Assembly: GCF_004124315.2 (NCBI RefSeq) | Contig: NZ_CP096889.1 | Location: 2,835,001-2,899,000 of the forward strand | Length of the DNA stretch: 64,000 nt | From: Bacillus cabrialesii | GTDB lineage: Bacteria; Bacillota; Bacilli; Bacillales; Bacillaceae | Direction of reading: 5' to 3' | In this document: piece by piece, positions 1-8,637 of the stretch | Numbering within the stretch: position 1 is the stretch's first letter | How the letters are laid out: every line of letters starts with the position of its first letter | Notes under the pieces: generated by a model | What the model saw: the letters and a program-made list of their open reading frames with translations, nothing else | What the model was told of the DNA's origin: nothing | Database searches by the model: none | Program-made: the position numbers and the translations under genes

Positions 1-72
1 GAAAGACGAGCCTCCCGCTGTTATGATACACTGGTATATACAGCGAAAAGTGTAAAAAAAGGAGATTATTAC

Positions 73-1014
73 GTGTCCCATTCTGTGATAAAAGTATCGT
101 TGTCTGCTATTGACCAAATGAAAATGACGTACAGCGGTTCGCTTACTGCCTCTGTTCCGCAGGGAGCCGTTTTTCAGGCGAAACCGCCAGGCTGTACCAT
201 TACAGCATATAAATCCGGCAAGGTTTTGTTTCAAGGCAAAAACGCAGCCGCAGAATCCGCGCGCTGGGGGACAGCAGAGCCGCAGGAAAAGAAGAAAACG
301 GCAAAAAAGCCGGCTGATCCCCGCTATGCGCCTCCGGCAGATATCGCCGGAATGTCTGTTATCGGCTCTGATGAGGTCGGAACCGGAGATTACTTTGGCC
401 CGATGACGGTTGTATGCGCGTACGTTGACAAAACTATGCTTCCTTTAATGAAGGAACTCGGTGTAAAGGATTCTAAAGACTTAAAGGATCCGCAAATCAT
501 TGAGATCGCCCGAAACCTGATCAAAACCATTCCGTACAGCCTGCTGGTTTTAAAGAATGAAAAGTACAACAGCATGCAGGAAAAAGGCATGAGCCAAGGG
601 AAAATGAAAGCTTTGCTGCACAATCAAGCCATCACCCATTTGTTAAGAAAAATGGACGGGGTAAAGCCTGAGGCCATTTTGATTGACCAATTCGCTGAGC
701 CCGGCGTCTACTTCAATCATTTAAAGGGCAGAGACATTGTGAAGGAGCGGACCTATTTCAGCACAAAGGCTGAAGGCATCCACCTGTCAGTCGCCGCTGC
801 TTCCATCATTGCGAGATATTCATTTTTAATGGAAATGGATAAACTGTCACGCGAGGCAGGAATGACACTTCCGAAAGGGGCCGGCCCGCACGTGGATGAA
901 GCGGCCGCCAAGCTGATCCTTCAAAAAGGGGCCTCCGCTCTCAGAACCTTTACAAAACTCCACTTTGCCAATACGCAAAAAGCGCAGCGCCTTGCTGATA
1001 AAAAACGTTCATAG
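73..1014 (+). CDS. rnhC: Ribonuclease HIII
   Basis: Cytoplasmic endonuclease that cuts the RNA strand of RNA/DNA hybrids. The 313-residue protein has the RNase HIII layout: an N-terminal substrate-binding extension of about 90 residues (TBP-like in the family), a Lys/Pro linker, then the RNase HII-type catalytic fold. The hallmark GSDEVGTGDYFGP lies at about residues 98-110, giving acidic residues D100 and E101, with a further acidic residue D205 in LIDQF. The start is GTG with a GGAG ribosome binding site 7-8 nt upstream. It is a single gene convergent with pheT and shares a bidirectional terminator with it. The family call is secure; the GTG start rests on the ribosome binding site and family length. 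Confidence 0.97.
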   Translation: MSHSVIKVSLSAIDQMKMTYSGSLTASVPQGAVFQAKPPGCTITAYKSGKVLFQGKNAAAESARWGTAEPQEKKKTAKKPADPRYAPPADIAGMSVIGSDEVGTGDYFGPMTVVCAYVDKTMLPLMKELGVKDSKDLKDPQIIEIARNLIKTIPYSLLVLKNEKYNSMQEKGMSQGKMKALLHNQAITHLLRKMDGVKPEAILIDQFAEPGVYFNHLKGRDIVKERTYFSTKAEGIHLSVAAASIIARYSFLMEMDKLSREAGMTLPKGAGPHVDEAAAKLILQKGASALRTFTKLHFANTQKAQRLADKKRS

Positions 1015-1020
1015 AAAAAA

Positions 1021-1048
1021 GCTTGCAGAGAAATCTGCAAGCTTTTTT
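1021..1048. terminator. Bidirectional terminator between rnhC and pheT
   Basis: A perfect 9-bp stem (GCTTGCAGA / TCTGCAAGC) with a GAAA loop is followed by six T and preceded by six A. It therefore looks like a Rho-independent terminator in both directions and sits between two convergent genes. Confidence 0.9.
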
Positions 1049-1049
1049 A

Positions 1050-3464
1050 TCAGCCTCTCAAAACAGCCTGATATGTGTCTTCTAACGCTTTCAGCACTTT
1101 GCTATGCGCTTTTGTCACTTCTTCTTCTGTCAGCGTTTGTTCAGGGTTGACATACTGGAGTGAGAAAGCGACTGATTTTTTGCCTTCCTCCATATGCTCG
1201 CCTTCGTATACGTCAAAGACAGATACTTCTTTCAGAAGCTTGCCTCCAGCCTCTTTAATGACGCTCTCAAGCTGGCCGCTTGTGACGGATTTATCTGTGA
1301 CAAGCGCGATATCACGTGTCACAGACGGATATTTTGGAATCGCCGTGTAAACAAGCGGCGCTGTTTCCGCTGCGAGCAGTGCATGAAGATCAAGCTCAAA
1401 CACGTATGTTTCTTTTATATCCAATTCTTTTTCCAATGAAGGATGGACTTGGCCGATGAAGCCGATAAGAGAACCATTCAACAGAATGTTCGCTGTTCTG
1501 CCCGGGTGCAGCTGTTTGCGTTCAGACTGAACAAATTCAATGCTGTCGAGAACGTTCAGTTTGTCTAACAGCCCTTCCACAATTCCTTTGACGACAAAGA
1601 AATCAACCGGTTTTTTCTCGCCTTGCCACAGCTGCTTGCGCCATAATCCGGTAACAGCTCCTGCCACGCGTTCTGTTTCGACAGGTTTTGTGTCCTCTTC
1701 CTTCGTCAGGAAAACGGAGCCGACTTCATACAGTGCGACTGAGTCAGTCTGTCTCGCCAGGTTGTAAGAAACGGATTCAAGCAGATTCGGAACAAGACTG
1801 TGTCTGAGAATGCTTCTTTCTTCACTCATTGGAAGCGCAAGCACAGTGTTCAGGGATTTTTCGATCGCAAACGCTGCCGCTTTTTTCTCATTTGTCAGTG
1901 AGTAAGTGATAGCTTGTGACAAGCCTGCGCCTTCAAGAAAACGTCTGACTTTACGGCGTTTTGCCTGATATGGCGTTAATCCGCCTGTTGTTCCCGCTGT
2001 CTCAGGAAGCGTAGACGGAATGTTATCATAGCCGTACAGTCTTGCCGCTTCTTCAATTAAATCCTCTTCGATTGTAATGTCACCGCGGCGTGATGGTACT
2101 GTCACAACGAGAAGATCATTCGCTTCACCGACAGTAAAACCAAGACGCTTGTAAATGCTGATGAGTTCTTCTTTGCTGATTGTCATGCCGAGAACGCTGC
2201 TCACTTTGTCAGCAGATACATGAATGTTATTCGCTTCGATTGTCAGGTGATCTTCTTCAACCGTTCCAGTGAGCACTTCACCGCCGGCATACAGATGAAT
2301 CAGCTGTGCAGCCCGTTCTGCTGCAAGACGTACACGCGCCGGATCAATGCCTTTTTCAAATCTGACACTTGATTCACTTCTTAAACCAAGATCTTTGGAA
2401 GCCTTGCGAACCGTCTGCCCATTGAAATAGGCTGCCTCAAGCAAAATCGTTTTCGTATCTTCCTGAACTTCTGACTCTGCTCCTCCCATGACACCGGCAA
2501 CGGCTTGCGCTTTCGTTCCGTTCGTAATGACAAGATGATCGGCAGACAGTTTGCGTTCTTGATCATCAAGGGTTACGATCATTTCATTTTCAGCTGCTTT
2601 TCTTACTACGACTTCCTTGGAGCCGAATCTGTCATAATCAAACGCGTGAAGCGGCTGTCCGTATTCCAATAGGACAAAGTTTGTGATGTCAACGACGTTG
2701 TTGTGCGGGCGGATGCCTGCGTTCATCAGCTTCGTCTGCATCCAAAGCGGTGACGGAGCGATCGTGACGTTTTTAATGATTTTTGCAGCATACAGCGGGT
2801 TTGCTTCCTGATCTTCTATTTTGACAGTGATGTAGTCAGACGCTTGTTCAGAAGCAGCCGGATAATCCGTTTGCGGAAGTTTTACCTCTGTGTCTAAAAT
2901 CGCCGCAACTTCGTAAGCAACTCCAAGCATGTTCATGGCATCCGCTCGGTTTGGCGTTAAACCAAGCTCAAGAATCGCATCGTCAAGCTGTAAAGCCGCT
3001 AAGGCATCGCTTCCTGTTTCAGCGTCATTCGGGAATACGAAAATGCCTTCCGCATACTCTTTCGCCACAAGCTTGCTTTCAATGCCAAGCTCCTGTAAAG
3101 AACAGATCATGCCGTTTGATTCTTCACCGCGAAGCTTTGCTTTTTTGATTTTGAAATTGCCCGGCAGCACTGCTCCGACTGTTGCAACTGCGACTTTTTG
3201 CCCTTTATCCACATTCGGCGCGCCGCAAATGATTTGTACAGGTGCTTCCGCTCCGATATCCACAAGGCACTTATTCAGCTTATCAGCATTCGGATGCTGC
3301 TCGCGCTCCAGCACATGTCCGATGACAACGCCTTTGATGCCCTCTCCTTTGTATTCAATTCCTTCAACCTCAATGCCGGCTCTTGTAATTTTCTCAGCAA
3401 GAACAGCCGGGTCCATGCCTTTTATATCAACATAATCTTCTAACCATTTATAAGAAACAAACAT
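1050..3464 (-). CDS. pheT: Phenylalanine-tRNA ligase beta subunit
   Basis: Large subunit of the alpha2-beta2 phenylalanyl-tRNA synthetase, which charges tRNA-Phe in the cytoplasm. At 804 residues it has the full bacterial length. In order: an N-terminal EMAP/OB-type tRNA-binding domain (about 40-150, with ICGAPNV), the B3/B4 editing domain (about 210-390), the B5 domain (about 405-480, ending in VTVPSRRGDI), a catalytic-like core, and the C-terminal ferredoxin-fold anticodon-binding domain (about 710-804, YPSVTRDIALV). It starts 15 nt after pheS stops, so the two subunits are made from one mRNA under the pheS T-box. Confidence 0.98.
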   Translation of the reverse strand: MFVSYKWLEDYVDIKGMDPAVLAEKITRAGIEVEGIEYKGEGIKGVVIGHVLEREQHPNADKLNKCLVDIGAEAPVQIICGAPNVDKGQKVAVATVGAVLPGNFKIKKAKLRGEESNGMICSLQELGIESKLVAKEYAEGIFVFPNDAETGSDALAALQLDDAILELGLTPNRADAMNMLGVAYEVAAILDTEVKLPQTDYPAASEQASDYITVKIEDQEANPLYAAKIIKNVTIAPSPLWMQTKLMNAGIRPHNNVVDITNFVLLEYGQPLHAFDYDRFGSKEVVVRKAAENEMIVTLDDQERKLSADHLVITNGTKAQAVAGVMGGAESEVQEDTKTILLEAAYFNGQTVRKASKDLGLRSESSVRFEKGIDPARVRLAAERAAQLIHLYAGGEVLTGTVEEDHLTIEANNIHVSADKVSSVLGMTISKEELISIYKRLGFTVGEANDLLVVTVPSRRGDITIEEDLIEEAARLYGYDNIPSTLPETAGTTGGLTPYQAKRRKVRRFLEGAGLSQAITYSLTNEKKAAAFAIEKSLNTVLALPMSEERSILRHSLVPNLLESVSYNLARQTDSVALYEVGSVFLTKEEDTKPVETERVAGAVTGLWRKQLWQGEKKPVDFFVVKGIVEGLLDKLNVLDSIEFVQSERKQLHPGRTANILLNGSLIGFIGQVHPSLEKELDIKETYVFELDLHALLAAETAPLVYTAIPKYPSVTRDIALVTDKSVTSGQLESVIKEAGGKLLKEVSVFDVYEGEHMEEGKKSVAFSLQYVNPEQTLTEEEVTKAHSKVLKALEDTYQAVLRG

Positions 3465-3479
3465 CCTAGCATCCTCCTC

Positions 3480-4514
3480 TTACGCCTGTTTAAACTGCGA
3501 AATAAATCTGACATCGTTTGTATAGAAGTGGCGGATATCATCAATGCCGTATTTCAGCATCGCGATTCGCTCAACACCCATTCCGAATGCGAAGCCTTGA
3601 TATTCCTTCGGATCAAAGCCAGCCATTTTTAGCACGTTCGGGTGAACCATGCCGGCGCCGAGAATTTCAATCCAGCCTGTTCCTTTACATACTGAGCAGC
3701 CGTTTCCTCCGCATTTAAAGCATGTCACGTCCACTTCTACTGAAGGCTCAGTAAACGGGAAAAAGCTTGGGCGAAGTCTGATTTCGCGGTCTTGCCCGAA
3801 CATTTTTTTCGCAACGAGTTCAAGCGTTCCTTTTAAATCACTCATGCTGATGTTTTTGTCGACGACAAGCCCTTCAATTTGCATAAATTGGTGAGAGTGC
3901 GTCGCATCATCGTTATCGCGGCGGTACACTTTACCCGGGCAAATGATTTTAACAGGCCCTTTGCCCTCATGCTTTTCCATCGTCCGTGTCTGAACAGGAG
4001 AAGTTTGCGTTCTCATCAGAGTTTCCTCTGTGATGTAAAAGCTGTCCTGCATATCGCGCGCAGGGTGTTCTTTCGGCAGGTTAAGCGATTCGAAATTGTA
4101 ATAATCCGTTTCAACCTCGGGGCCTTCCTCGACTGTGTAGCCCATACCGATAAATAAATCTTCAATTTCTTCAATGACAACTGTGAGCGGATGGCGGCCG
4201 CCGACTGCGACAGGGTTCCCCGGCAGAGTGACGTCGATTGTTTGTCCCGCAAGCTTCTGCTTCATTTCTTCTTCTTCAAGCTTCTCGTTTTTGACAGCAA
4301 TCGCATTGGCGATACGCTCTCTTACTTCGTTCGCGAGCGCACCCATTTTCGGACGTTCCTCAGCAGAAAGTTTGCCCATTCCGCGCAGCACTTCTGTAAT
4401 CGGCCCTTTTTTTCCGAGATATTGCACCCGAATATCATTGACAACCTTTAATGAGCTTGCCGCTTCTACTTGTTCTAAAGCTTCTTGTTCCAGCTGTTTT
4501 AGCTTTTCTTCCAT
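3480..4514 (-). CDS. pheS: Phenylalanine-tRNA ligase alpha subunit
   Basis: Catalytic subunit of phenylalanyl-tRNA synthetase (class II), 344 residues, normal length. The N-terminal 90 residues are a helical coiled-coil that contacts tRNA. The catalytic domain follows, with class II motif 1 around HPLTVVIEEIEDLF, motif 2 at YRRDNDDATHSHQF, a Cys-rich CxxCxGxGCxxCxGTGW insertion, and motif 3 at GMGVERIAMLKYGI. The gene has a good GGAGG ribosome binding site and lies directly downstream of a T-box leader. It is followed by pheT in the same operon. Confidence 0.98.
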   Translation of the reverse strand: MEEKLKQLEQEALEQVEAASSLKVVNDIRVQYLGKKGPITEVLRGMGKLSAEERPKMGALANEVRERIANAIAVKNEKLEEEEMKQKLAGQTIDVTLPGNPVAVGGRHPLTVVIEEIEDLFIGMGYTVEEGPEVETDYYNFESLNLPKEHPARDMQDSFYITEETLMRTQTSPVQTRTMEKHEGKGPVKIICPGKVYRRDNDDATHSHQFMQIEGLVVDKNISMSDLKGTLELVAKKMFGQDREIRLRPSFFPFTEPSVEVDVTCFKCGGNGCSVCKGTGWIEILGAGMVHPNVLKMAGFDPKEYQGFAFGMGVERIAMLKYGIDDIRHFYTNDVRFISQFKQA

Positions 4515-4570
4515 TTTGCATCCTCCTTTTATGTAAACAAACCGTCATATGTCTTTGGAAAATAAAAAAA

Positions 4571-4832
4571 ACCCGCCCCTTATACAAGGGACGAGTTGTG
4601 GCCGCGGTACCACCCTTATTTCAGACAGACTGATGCTGTCGTCAGCTTCATTGACATAACGGAATCAGATTCCGGTTCACCTTTACGCGCAGTGTGCGCG
4701 GTCCCGGTGACAACTCAAGAGGTGAAGCCAATTTCCGGCTGCGTTAAAAATGCTCTCAGTCAGCGGCATTTTCTCCCTGGAAAGCAGTTGATCAGAAATT
4801 GAGGTCCTCTGTCACGGTTTTTCAAATATTAT
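4571..4832 (-). promoter_or_regulatory. T-box riboswitch leader of pheST
   Basis: The 350-base gap upstream of pheS holds a T-box on the minus strand. The conserved T-box core AGGGTGGTACCGCGG is read at 4602-4616. Just downstream is an intrinsic terminator with an 11-bp stem (4571-4581 with 4586-4596) and an A/T tract (U-run on the minus strand). Uncharged tRNA-Phe should pair with the specifier and T-box and favour the antiterminator. I did not resolve the specifier codon by eye. Confidence 0.93.
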
Positions 4833-4837
4833 GTTCT

Positions 4838-4866
4838 ATTATAGAGAAATCCAACGTTTCACGCAA
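4838..4866 (-). promoter_or_regulatory. Sigma-A promoter of pheST
   Basis: On the minus strand a TATAAT -10 (4838-4843) follows a TTGCGT -35 (4861-4866) with a 17-bp spacer. Predicted transcription starts near 4831, at the beginning of the T-box leader. The -35 lies just past the ysgA stop codon. Confidence 0.75.
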
Positions 4867-4868
4867 CA

Positions 4869-5615
4869 CTATCCTCGCAAGTGGTACACGAGGATGGCAG
4901 CCGCAATCGCAACGTTCAGGGATTCAGCCTGTCCGTAAAGCGGCACATACAAGTTCAAATCCGTTTTTTCCAGCAAGGCGGCATCCACCCCCGCGCCTTC
5001 ATTTCCTACAATGAGCGCAAAGGATTCAGCCTGAGACATATCCCGGTAAGGCGCTCCATTTTGCAGCGCCGTGCCGTACACTTTTACGCCCTCTGCCTTC
5101 AATTCATCCACATATGTATACAGGTTTCTTCTCACAACAGGAATATGGAAGTGAGAACCTTGCGCGGATCGCAGCGTTTTTCCATTATAAGCGTCCGCCG
5201 TGCCGTCACCGAGCACAACCGCATCTAAACCGGCCGCATCTGCCGTCCGAATCATTGTGCCCAGGTTTCCCGGGTCTTGAACAGCGTCAATCAGCAGCAC
5301 CCGCCGAGGCGACGCCAATTTTTCTTCAGGCATATGGCACACAGCGGCGATCTGCTGCGGCGTTTCAGTTTCAGTAACAGCTGAAAATGCATCTTCACTC
5401 AGCACGTAGCACTGGATGCTTACATCAAGATCTGACGGGATTTTCGTTTCATCCTTTACAAGGATTTCTTTCACCGTGCCTGGGCTCTTCAGCGCCTCTT
5501 CAACAAGATGTTCTCCCTCTATCAGAAATGTATTCGTTTTTGTCCGTTCTTTTTTCGTGTGAAGCTTTTTCCAATCCTTCACCTTTTGGTTTTTTGCCGA
5601 TTCTATTTGTTTCAC
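4869..5615 (-). CDS. ysgA: SpoU/TrmH-family RNA 2'-O-methyltransferase
   Basis: Probable SAM-dependent rRNA or tRNA ribose methyltransferase of the SPOUT class, 248 residues. The N-terminal 95 residues form the small substrate-binding subdomain. The C-terminal knot domain shows motif 1 (QDPGNLGTMIRTADAAG), motif 2 (LIVGNEGAGV) and motif 3 (VPLYGQAESLNVAIAAAI). The start is GTG with a GGAG site about 13 nt upstream, which is a long spacing, but no better start is visible. It is transcribed divergently from sspI and lies upstream of the pheST leader. The exact target nucleotide cannot be told from sequence. Confidence 0.92.
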   Translation of the reverse strand: MKQIESAKNQKVKDWKKLHTKKERTKTNTFLIEGEHLVEEALKSPGTVKEILVKDETKIPSDLDVSIQCYVLSEDAFSAVTETETPQQIAAVCHMPEEKLASPRRVLLIDAVQDPGNLGTMIRTADAAGLDAVVLGDGTADAYNGKTLRSAQGSHFHIPVVRRNLYTYVDELKAEGVKVYGTALQNGAPYRDMSQAESFALIVGNEGAGVDAALLEKTDLNLYVPLYGQAESLNVAIAAAILVYHLRG

Positions 5616-5650
5616 TGTCTGTGTGGCTCTCCTTTTTTTAACATGATGTT

Positions 5651-5679
5651 ATTATATCGCAAGAACGGCACATAATAAA
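5651..5679 (-). promoter_or_regulatory. Candidate sigma-A promoter of ysgA
   Basis: A perfect TATAAT (5651-5656, minus strand) lies 17 bp from a weak TTTATT -35 (5674-5679). It points at ysgA and sits in the divergent gap with sspI. I could not settle the forespore promoter expected for sspI in this gap. Confidence 0.5.
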
Positions 5680-5733
5680 CCAGGTGCAGGGTTAGAATAT
5701 ACGTATTACATTTTAGGAAAAGGAGCGTTTTAC

Positions 5734-5949
5734 ATGGATCTTAATTTACGTCATGCCGTCATTGCCAATGTAACCGGCAATAATCAGGAGCAGCTTGAGC
5801 ATACAATTGTGGATGCGATCCAAAGCGGCGAAGAAAAAATGCTTCCGGGACTGGGCGTTTTATTCGAAGTCATATGGCAGCACGCATCCGAGAATGAGAA
5901 AAACGAAATGCTAAAAACGCTTGAAGGCGGATTAAAACCCGCCCAATAA
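5734..5949 (+). CDS. sspI: Small acid-soluble spore protein I
   Basis: Minor small acid-soluble spore protein made in the forespore, 71 residues, the family's usual length. The sequence starts MDLNLRHAVIANVTGNNQ and matches SspI throughout. It is unrelated to the alpha/beta DNA-binding SASPs. The ribosome binding site AAAGGAG lies 8 nt before the ATG. It is a monocistronic gene with its own strong terminator; sigma-G control is expected from the family, but I could not pick the boxes with confidence. Confidence 0.95.
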   Translation: MDLNLRHAVIANVTGNNQEQLEHTIVDAIQSGEEKMLPGLGVLFEVIWQHASENEKNEMLKTLEGGLKPAQ

Positions 5950-5952
5950 TAT

Positions 5953-5982
5953 AAAACCGGGTGACTGCGCCCGGTTTTTTTC
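5953..5982 (+). terminator. Terminator of sspI
   Basis: A 9-bp stem (AAAACCGGG / CCCGGTTTT) with an 8-nt loop is followed by a run of T, 4 nt after the sspI stop codon. Confidence 0.9.
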
Positions 5983-6015
5983 TTATATAATAAAAACATG
6001 ATGAGGGGGATCGCC

Positions 6016-7122
6016 ATGTTTTTACAGCCGTTATTAGCGAAAAAAATCATTGCGGAAGTCAAAACAATGTACGAACGCGAGGTCATTATTGTAAACACGG
6101 ACGGTCTTATTATGGCAAGCACAAATGATGAGCGGGTCGGACAATTTCATGAAGGAGCGCTCATCTGCGCAAATGAGAAACGGAATGTCATTATTACAAA
6201 AGACGATGAAAAGAGATTAAAGGGAGTGAGGGCAGGCCTGAATCTCCCTGTTTTTTCTGACCGTGATGTGATCGCCGTCTTCGGGCTGACAGGTGAGCCC
6301 GCTGAGATTCAGCCTTACGGGGAGCTGCTTCGGAAAATGACAGAGCTGTTCATTAAGGAATCATGGCATTTAGAGCAGACTCAATGGCGTGAGAGAATGC
6401 TGGAGTCCTTTATGATTGATTGGCTGCAATTAAAAGAGTGGTCTCCCGGTTTTCTTGAGAAGGCCCAGCTTCTTGGCGTTGACCTTTCCTCCCGGCGGCA
6501 AATGATTCTGATTCAAGGATATGAATGGTCACCCCATGATATCGAACAAATGGCACGCATCTGGAAATCAGCGTACCCTTCGGATTTGTTCATCAGGTGG
6601 GGAAATGAACGGATTCTGATTAATCACGAAGTGCCAAAGCATGAACAAAGAGATCGACTTTTGCGGCAGCTCCTTCACATTTGTTCGTTTGCTCATACCG
6701 CAAACAGGCCATTTGCAGCCGCTGGCGCCGGGAGGGCTGTCGCAGGCTCCAGCCTGACAGACTCATACGAGCAAGCAGAAAAAGCGCTGGCTGTCAGCCT
6801 TAAGCGAAAAACGCCCATATTCGAGGAGGATCTGAAGCTTGATATGTGCCTCGAGGAGATCAGCCCGCAAACCCGAAATGAATTTCCGCAAAGAGTATTC
6901 CGGGAGGCGCTTCAGCATCATGAACTTATGAATACAATTCGGACTTTCTTTCATCTCGGTTTGTCTATGAAACAAACTGCAAAAGACATGCATATTCACA
7001 TCAATACCTTGCGTTATCGCCTGTCTAAAGCTGAACAGCTGACAGGTTTGAACTTTGGCCGTACAGAGGATATTGCCACGATGTATGTTGCTCTTTATTT
7101 TTTAGATCAAAATACAAAATAG
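6016..7122 (+). CDS. ysfB: CdaR-family regulator, probable activator of glycolate genes
   Basis: Transcription regulator of the CdaR/sugar-diacid family. The N-terminal 130 residues form the sugar-acid sensing domain (PLLAKKIIAEV, then VNTDGLIMAS). A middle GGDEF-like region follows, and the C-terminal PucR-type helix-turn-helix is at the end (MKQTAKDMHIHINTLRYRLSKAE). I chose the ATG at 6016 because AGGGGGA sits 5-6 nt upstream; in-frame ATGs at 5998 and 6001 lack a ribosome binding site. It lies directly upstream of glcDF in the same direction, which fits control of glycolate or a related hydroxyacid. The effector is inferred from context. Confidence 0.87.
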   Translation: MFLQPLLAKKIIAEVKTMYEREVIIVNTDGLIMASTNDERVGQFHEGALICANEKRNVIITKDDEKRLKGVRAGLNLPVFSDRDVIAVFGLTGEPAEIQPYGELLRKMTELFIKESWHLEQTQWRERMLESFMIDWLQLKEWSPGFLEKAQLLGVDLSSRRQMILIQGYEWSPHDIEQMARIWKSAYPSDLFIRWGNERILINHEVPKHEQRDRLLRQLLHICSFAHTANRPFAAAGAGRAVAGSSLTDSYEQAEKALAVSLKRKTPIFEEDLKLDMCLEEISPQTRNEFPQRVFREALQHHELMNTIRTFFHLGLSMKQTAKDMHIHINTLRYRLSKAEQLTGLNFGRTEDIATMYVALYFLDQNTK

Positions 7123-7150
7123 AGAGATTTTCAGTTTCATTTTTTGTATG

Positions 7151-7166
7151 TTCCTCCATGGAAGAC
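7151..7166. promoter_or_regulatory. Imperfect palindrome upstream of glcD (candidate YsfB operator)
   Basis: TTCCTCCATGGAAGAC is a near-palindrome centred on CCATGG in the 100-bp gap between ysfB and glcD. It is the only dyad I see there and could bind the adjacent regulator. This is inference from position alone. Confidence 0.3.
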
Positions 7167-7224
7167 TTAGCTTTTTTTCTTTTACAATAGATTGAAAGCG
7201 TTTTTTGACAGGGGGATGGGTGAA

Positions 7225-8637
7225 ATGATCACCAAGGATATAAAAGAACAGCTGATCCAAATCGTCGGACCGGAAAACTTTGATGACTCCAATGCCGGCC
7301 GTCTCGTCTATTCATATGATGCGACGCCGCAGTTTCAGTCTATGCCTGATGCCGTCATTGCACCGAGGAATACAGATGAAGTATCGCGAATATTAACGAT
7401 TTGCAACGAACATCAAGTGCCGATCGTTCCAAGAGGATCAGGGACAAACCTGTGCGGCGGCACGTGCCCGACTGAAGGCGGACTTGTTCTTCTCTTTAAG
7501 CATATGAACCGGATTCTTGAGATTGATGAAGAAAATTTGACCGCCATAGTCCAGCCGGGCGTCATTACGCTCGATATGATCCATGCGGTTGAAAGCAAAG
7601 GGTTATTTTATCCGCCTGATCCAAGTTCTATGAAAATATCAACCATCGGCGGAAACATCAATGAAAATTCAGGCGGGCTCCGCGGATTAAAATACGGCGT
7701 CACCCGCGACTATGTCATTGGGCTGGAGATTGTGCTCGCAAATGGAGATATCATCCGCACCGGCGGAAAACTCGCAAAGGATGTGGCCGGATACGATCTC
7801 ACTCGCCTTTTTGTCGGCTCAGAAGGAACACTCGGCATCGTGACAGAAGCTATCGTCAAACTCGTTCCAAAGCCGGAAACAAAGAAGACGCTGCTTGCTC
7901 TTTATGAAAATATCGATGCCGCTGCTCAAACCGTATCAGACATCATTGCCGCAAAAATCATACCCGCCACGCTGGAATTTCTCGACCAGCCTACACTTTT
8001 GGTGATTGAGGATTATGCCAAAATCGGACTTCCGACAAACGCAAAAGCGGTTCTATTAATTGAGCAGGACGGGCCGCTTGAAACCGTTGCACGGGATATG
8101 GAACAAATTGAGGCGATTTGCAAAAAAGGCGACGCCGTCTCCGTTCAGACCGCACAAACGGAAGAGGAAGCGTTTGCCCTGACTGAAGCCCGGCGTTCTG
8201 CACTTTCTGCTCTTGCCCGCCTTAAACCGACGACCATTTTAGAGGACGCGACCGTTCCTCGCTCAGAAATCGCCAATATGGTAAAAGCCATTAACGATAT
8301 TGCCGCTAAATACGATATTTCCATCTGCACCTTCGGCCACGCAGGAGATGGGAACCTTCATCCGACATGCACGACAGACATTAGAAATGAGGCTGAAATG
8401 GAGCGTGTCGAACAGGCTTTCGCCGAGATTTTTGAGAAAGCGATTGAACTTGGCGGCACGATAACCGGGGAGCACGGAGTCGGGGCCATGAAAGCGCCTT
8501 ACTTGGAAATGAAGCTGAAAAAAGAAGGCATTGCCGCGATGAAGGCGATGAAAGCGGCATTTGATCCACGGAACATATTAAATCCGGGCAAAGTGTTTGC
8601 GAAGGACGCCAGAAAACGTGTGGTGACGGAAAGATGA
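7225..8637 (+). CDS. glcD: Glycolate oxidase FAD-binding subunit
   Basis: Flavoprotein subunit that oxidises glycolate (and possibly D-lactate) to the keto acid. The 470 residues comprise an N-terminal PCMH-type FAD-binding domain (VPRGSGTNLCGG near residue 75, PPDPSS and GGNINENSGGLRG near 135-155) and a C-terminal FAD-oxidase domain ending in GEHGVGAMKAPYL and FDPRNILNPGK. I chose ATG 7225 because an AGGGGG site lies 9 nt upstream; a TTG at 7192 extends the frame but has no ribosome binding site. The stop overlaps the glcF start by 4 nt, implying translational coupling. Confidence 0.94.
   Translation: MITKDIKEQLIQIVGPENFDDSNAGRLVYSYDATPQFQSMPDAVIAPRNTDEVSRILTICNEHQVPIVPRGSGTNLCGGTCPTEGGLVLLFKHMNRILEIDEENLTAIVQPGVITLDMIHAVESKGLFYPPDPSSMKISTIGGNINENSGGLRGLKYGVTRDYVIGLEIVLANGDIIRTGGKLAKDVAGYDLTRLFVGSEGTLGIVTEAIVKLVPKPETKKTLLALYENIDAAAQTVSDIIAAKIIPATLEFLDQPTLLVIEDYAKIGLPTNAKAVLLIEQDGPLETVARDMEQIEAICKKGDAVSVQTAQTEEEAFALTEARRSALSALARLKPTTILEDATVPRSEIANMVKAINDIAAKYDISICTFGHAGDGNLHPTCTTDIRNEAEMERVEQAFAEIFEKAIELGGTITGEHGVGAMKAPYLEMKLKKEGIAAMKAMKAAFDPRNILNPGKVFAKDARKRVVTER

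Noticed and set aside
2929..3435. 168-codon plus-strand open frame inside pheT
   Set aside because: It is antisense to a strongly conserved gene, has no ribosome binding site, and its composition is that of a reverse-strand shadow.
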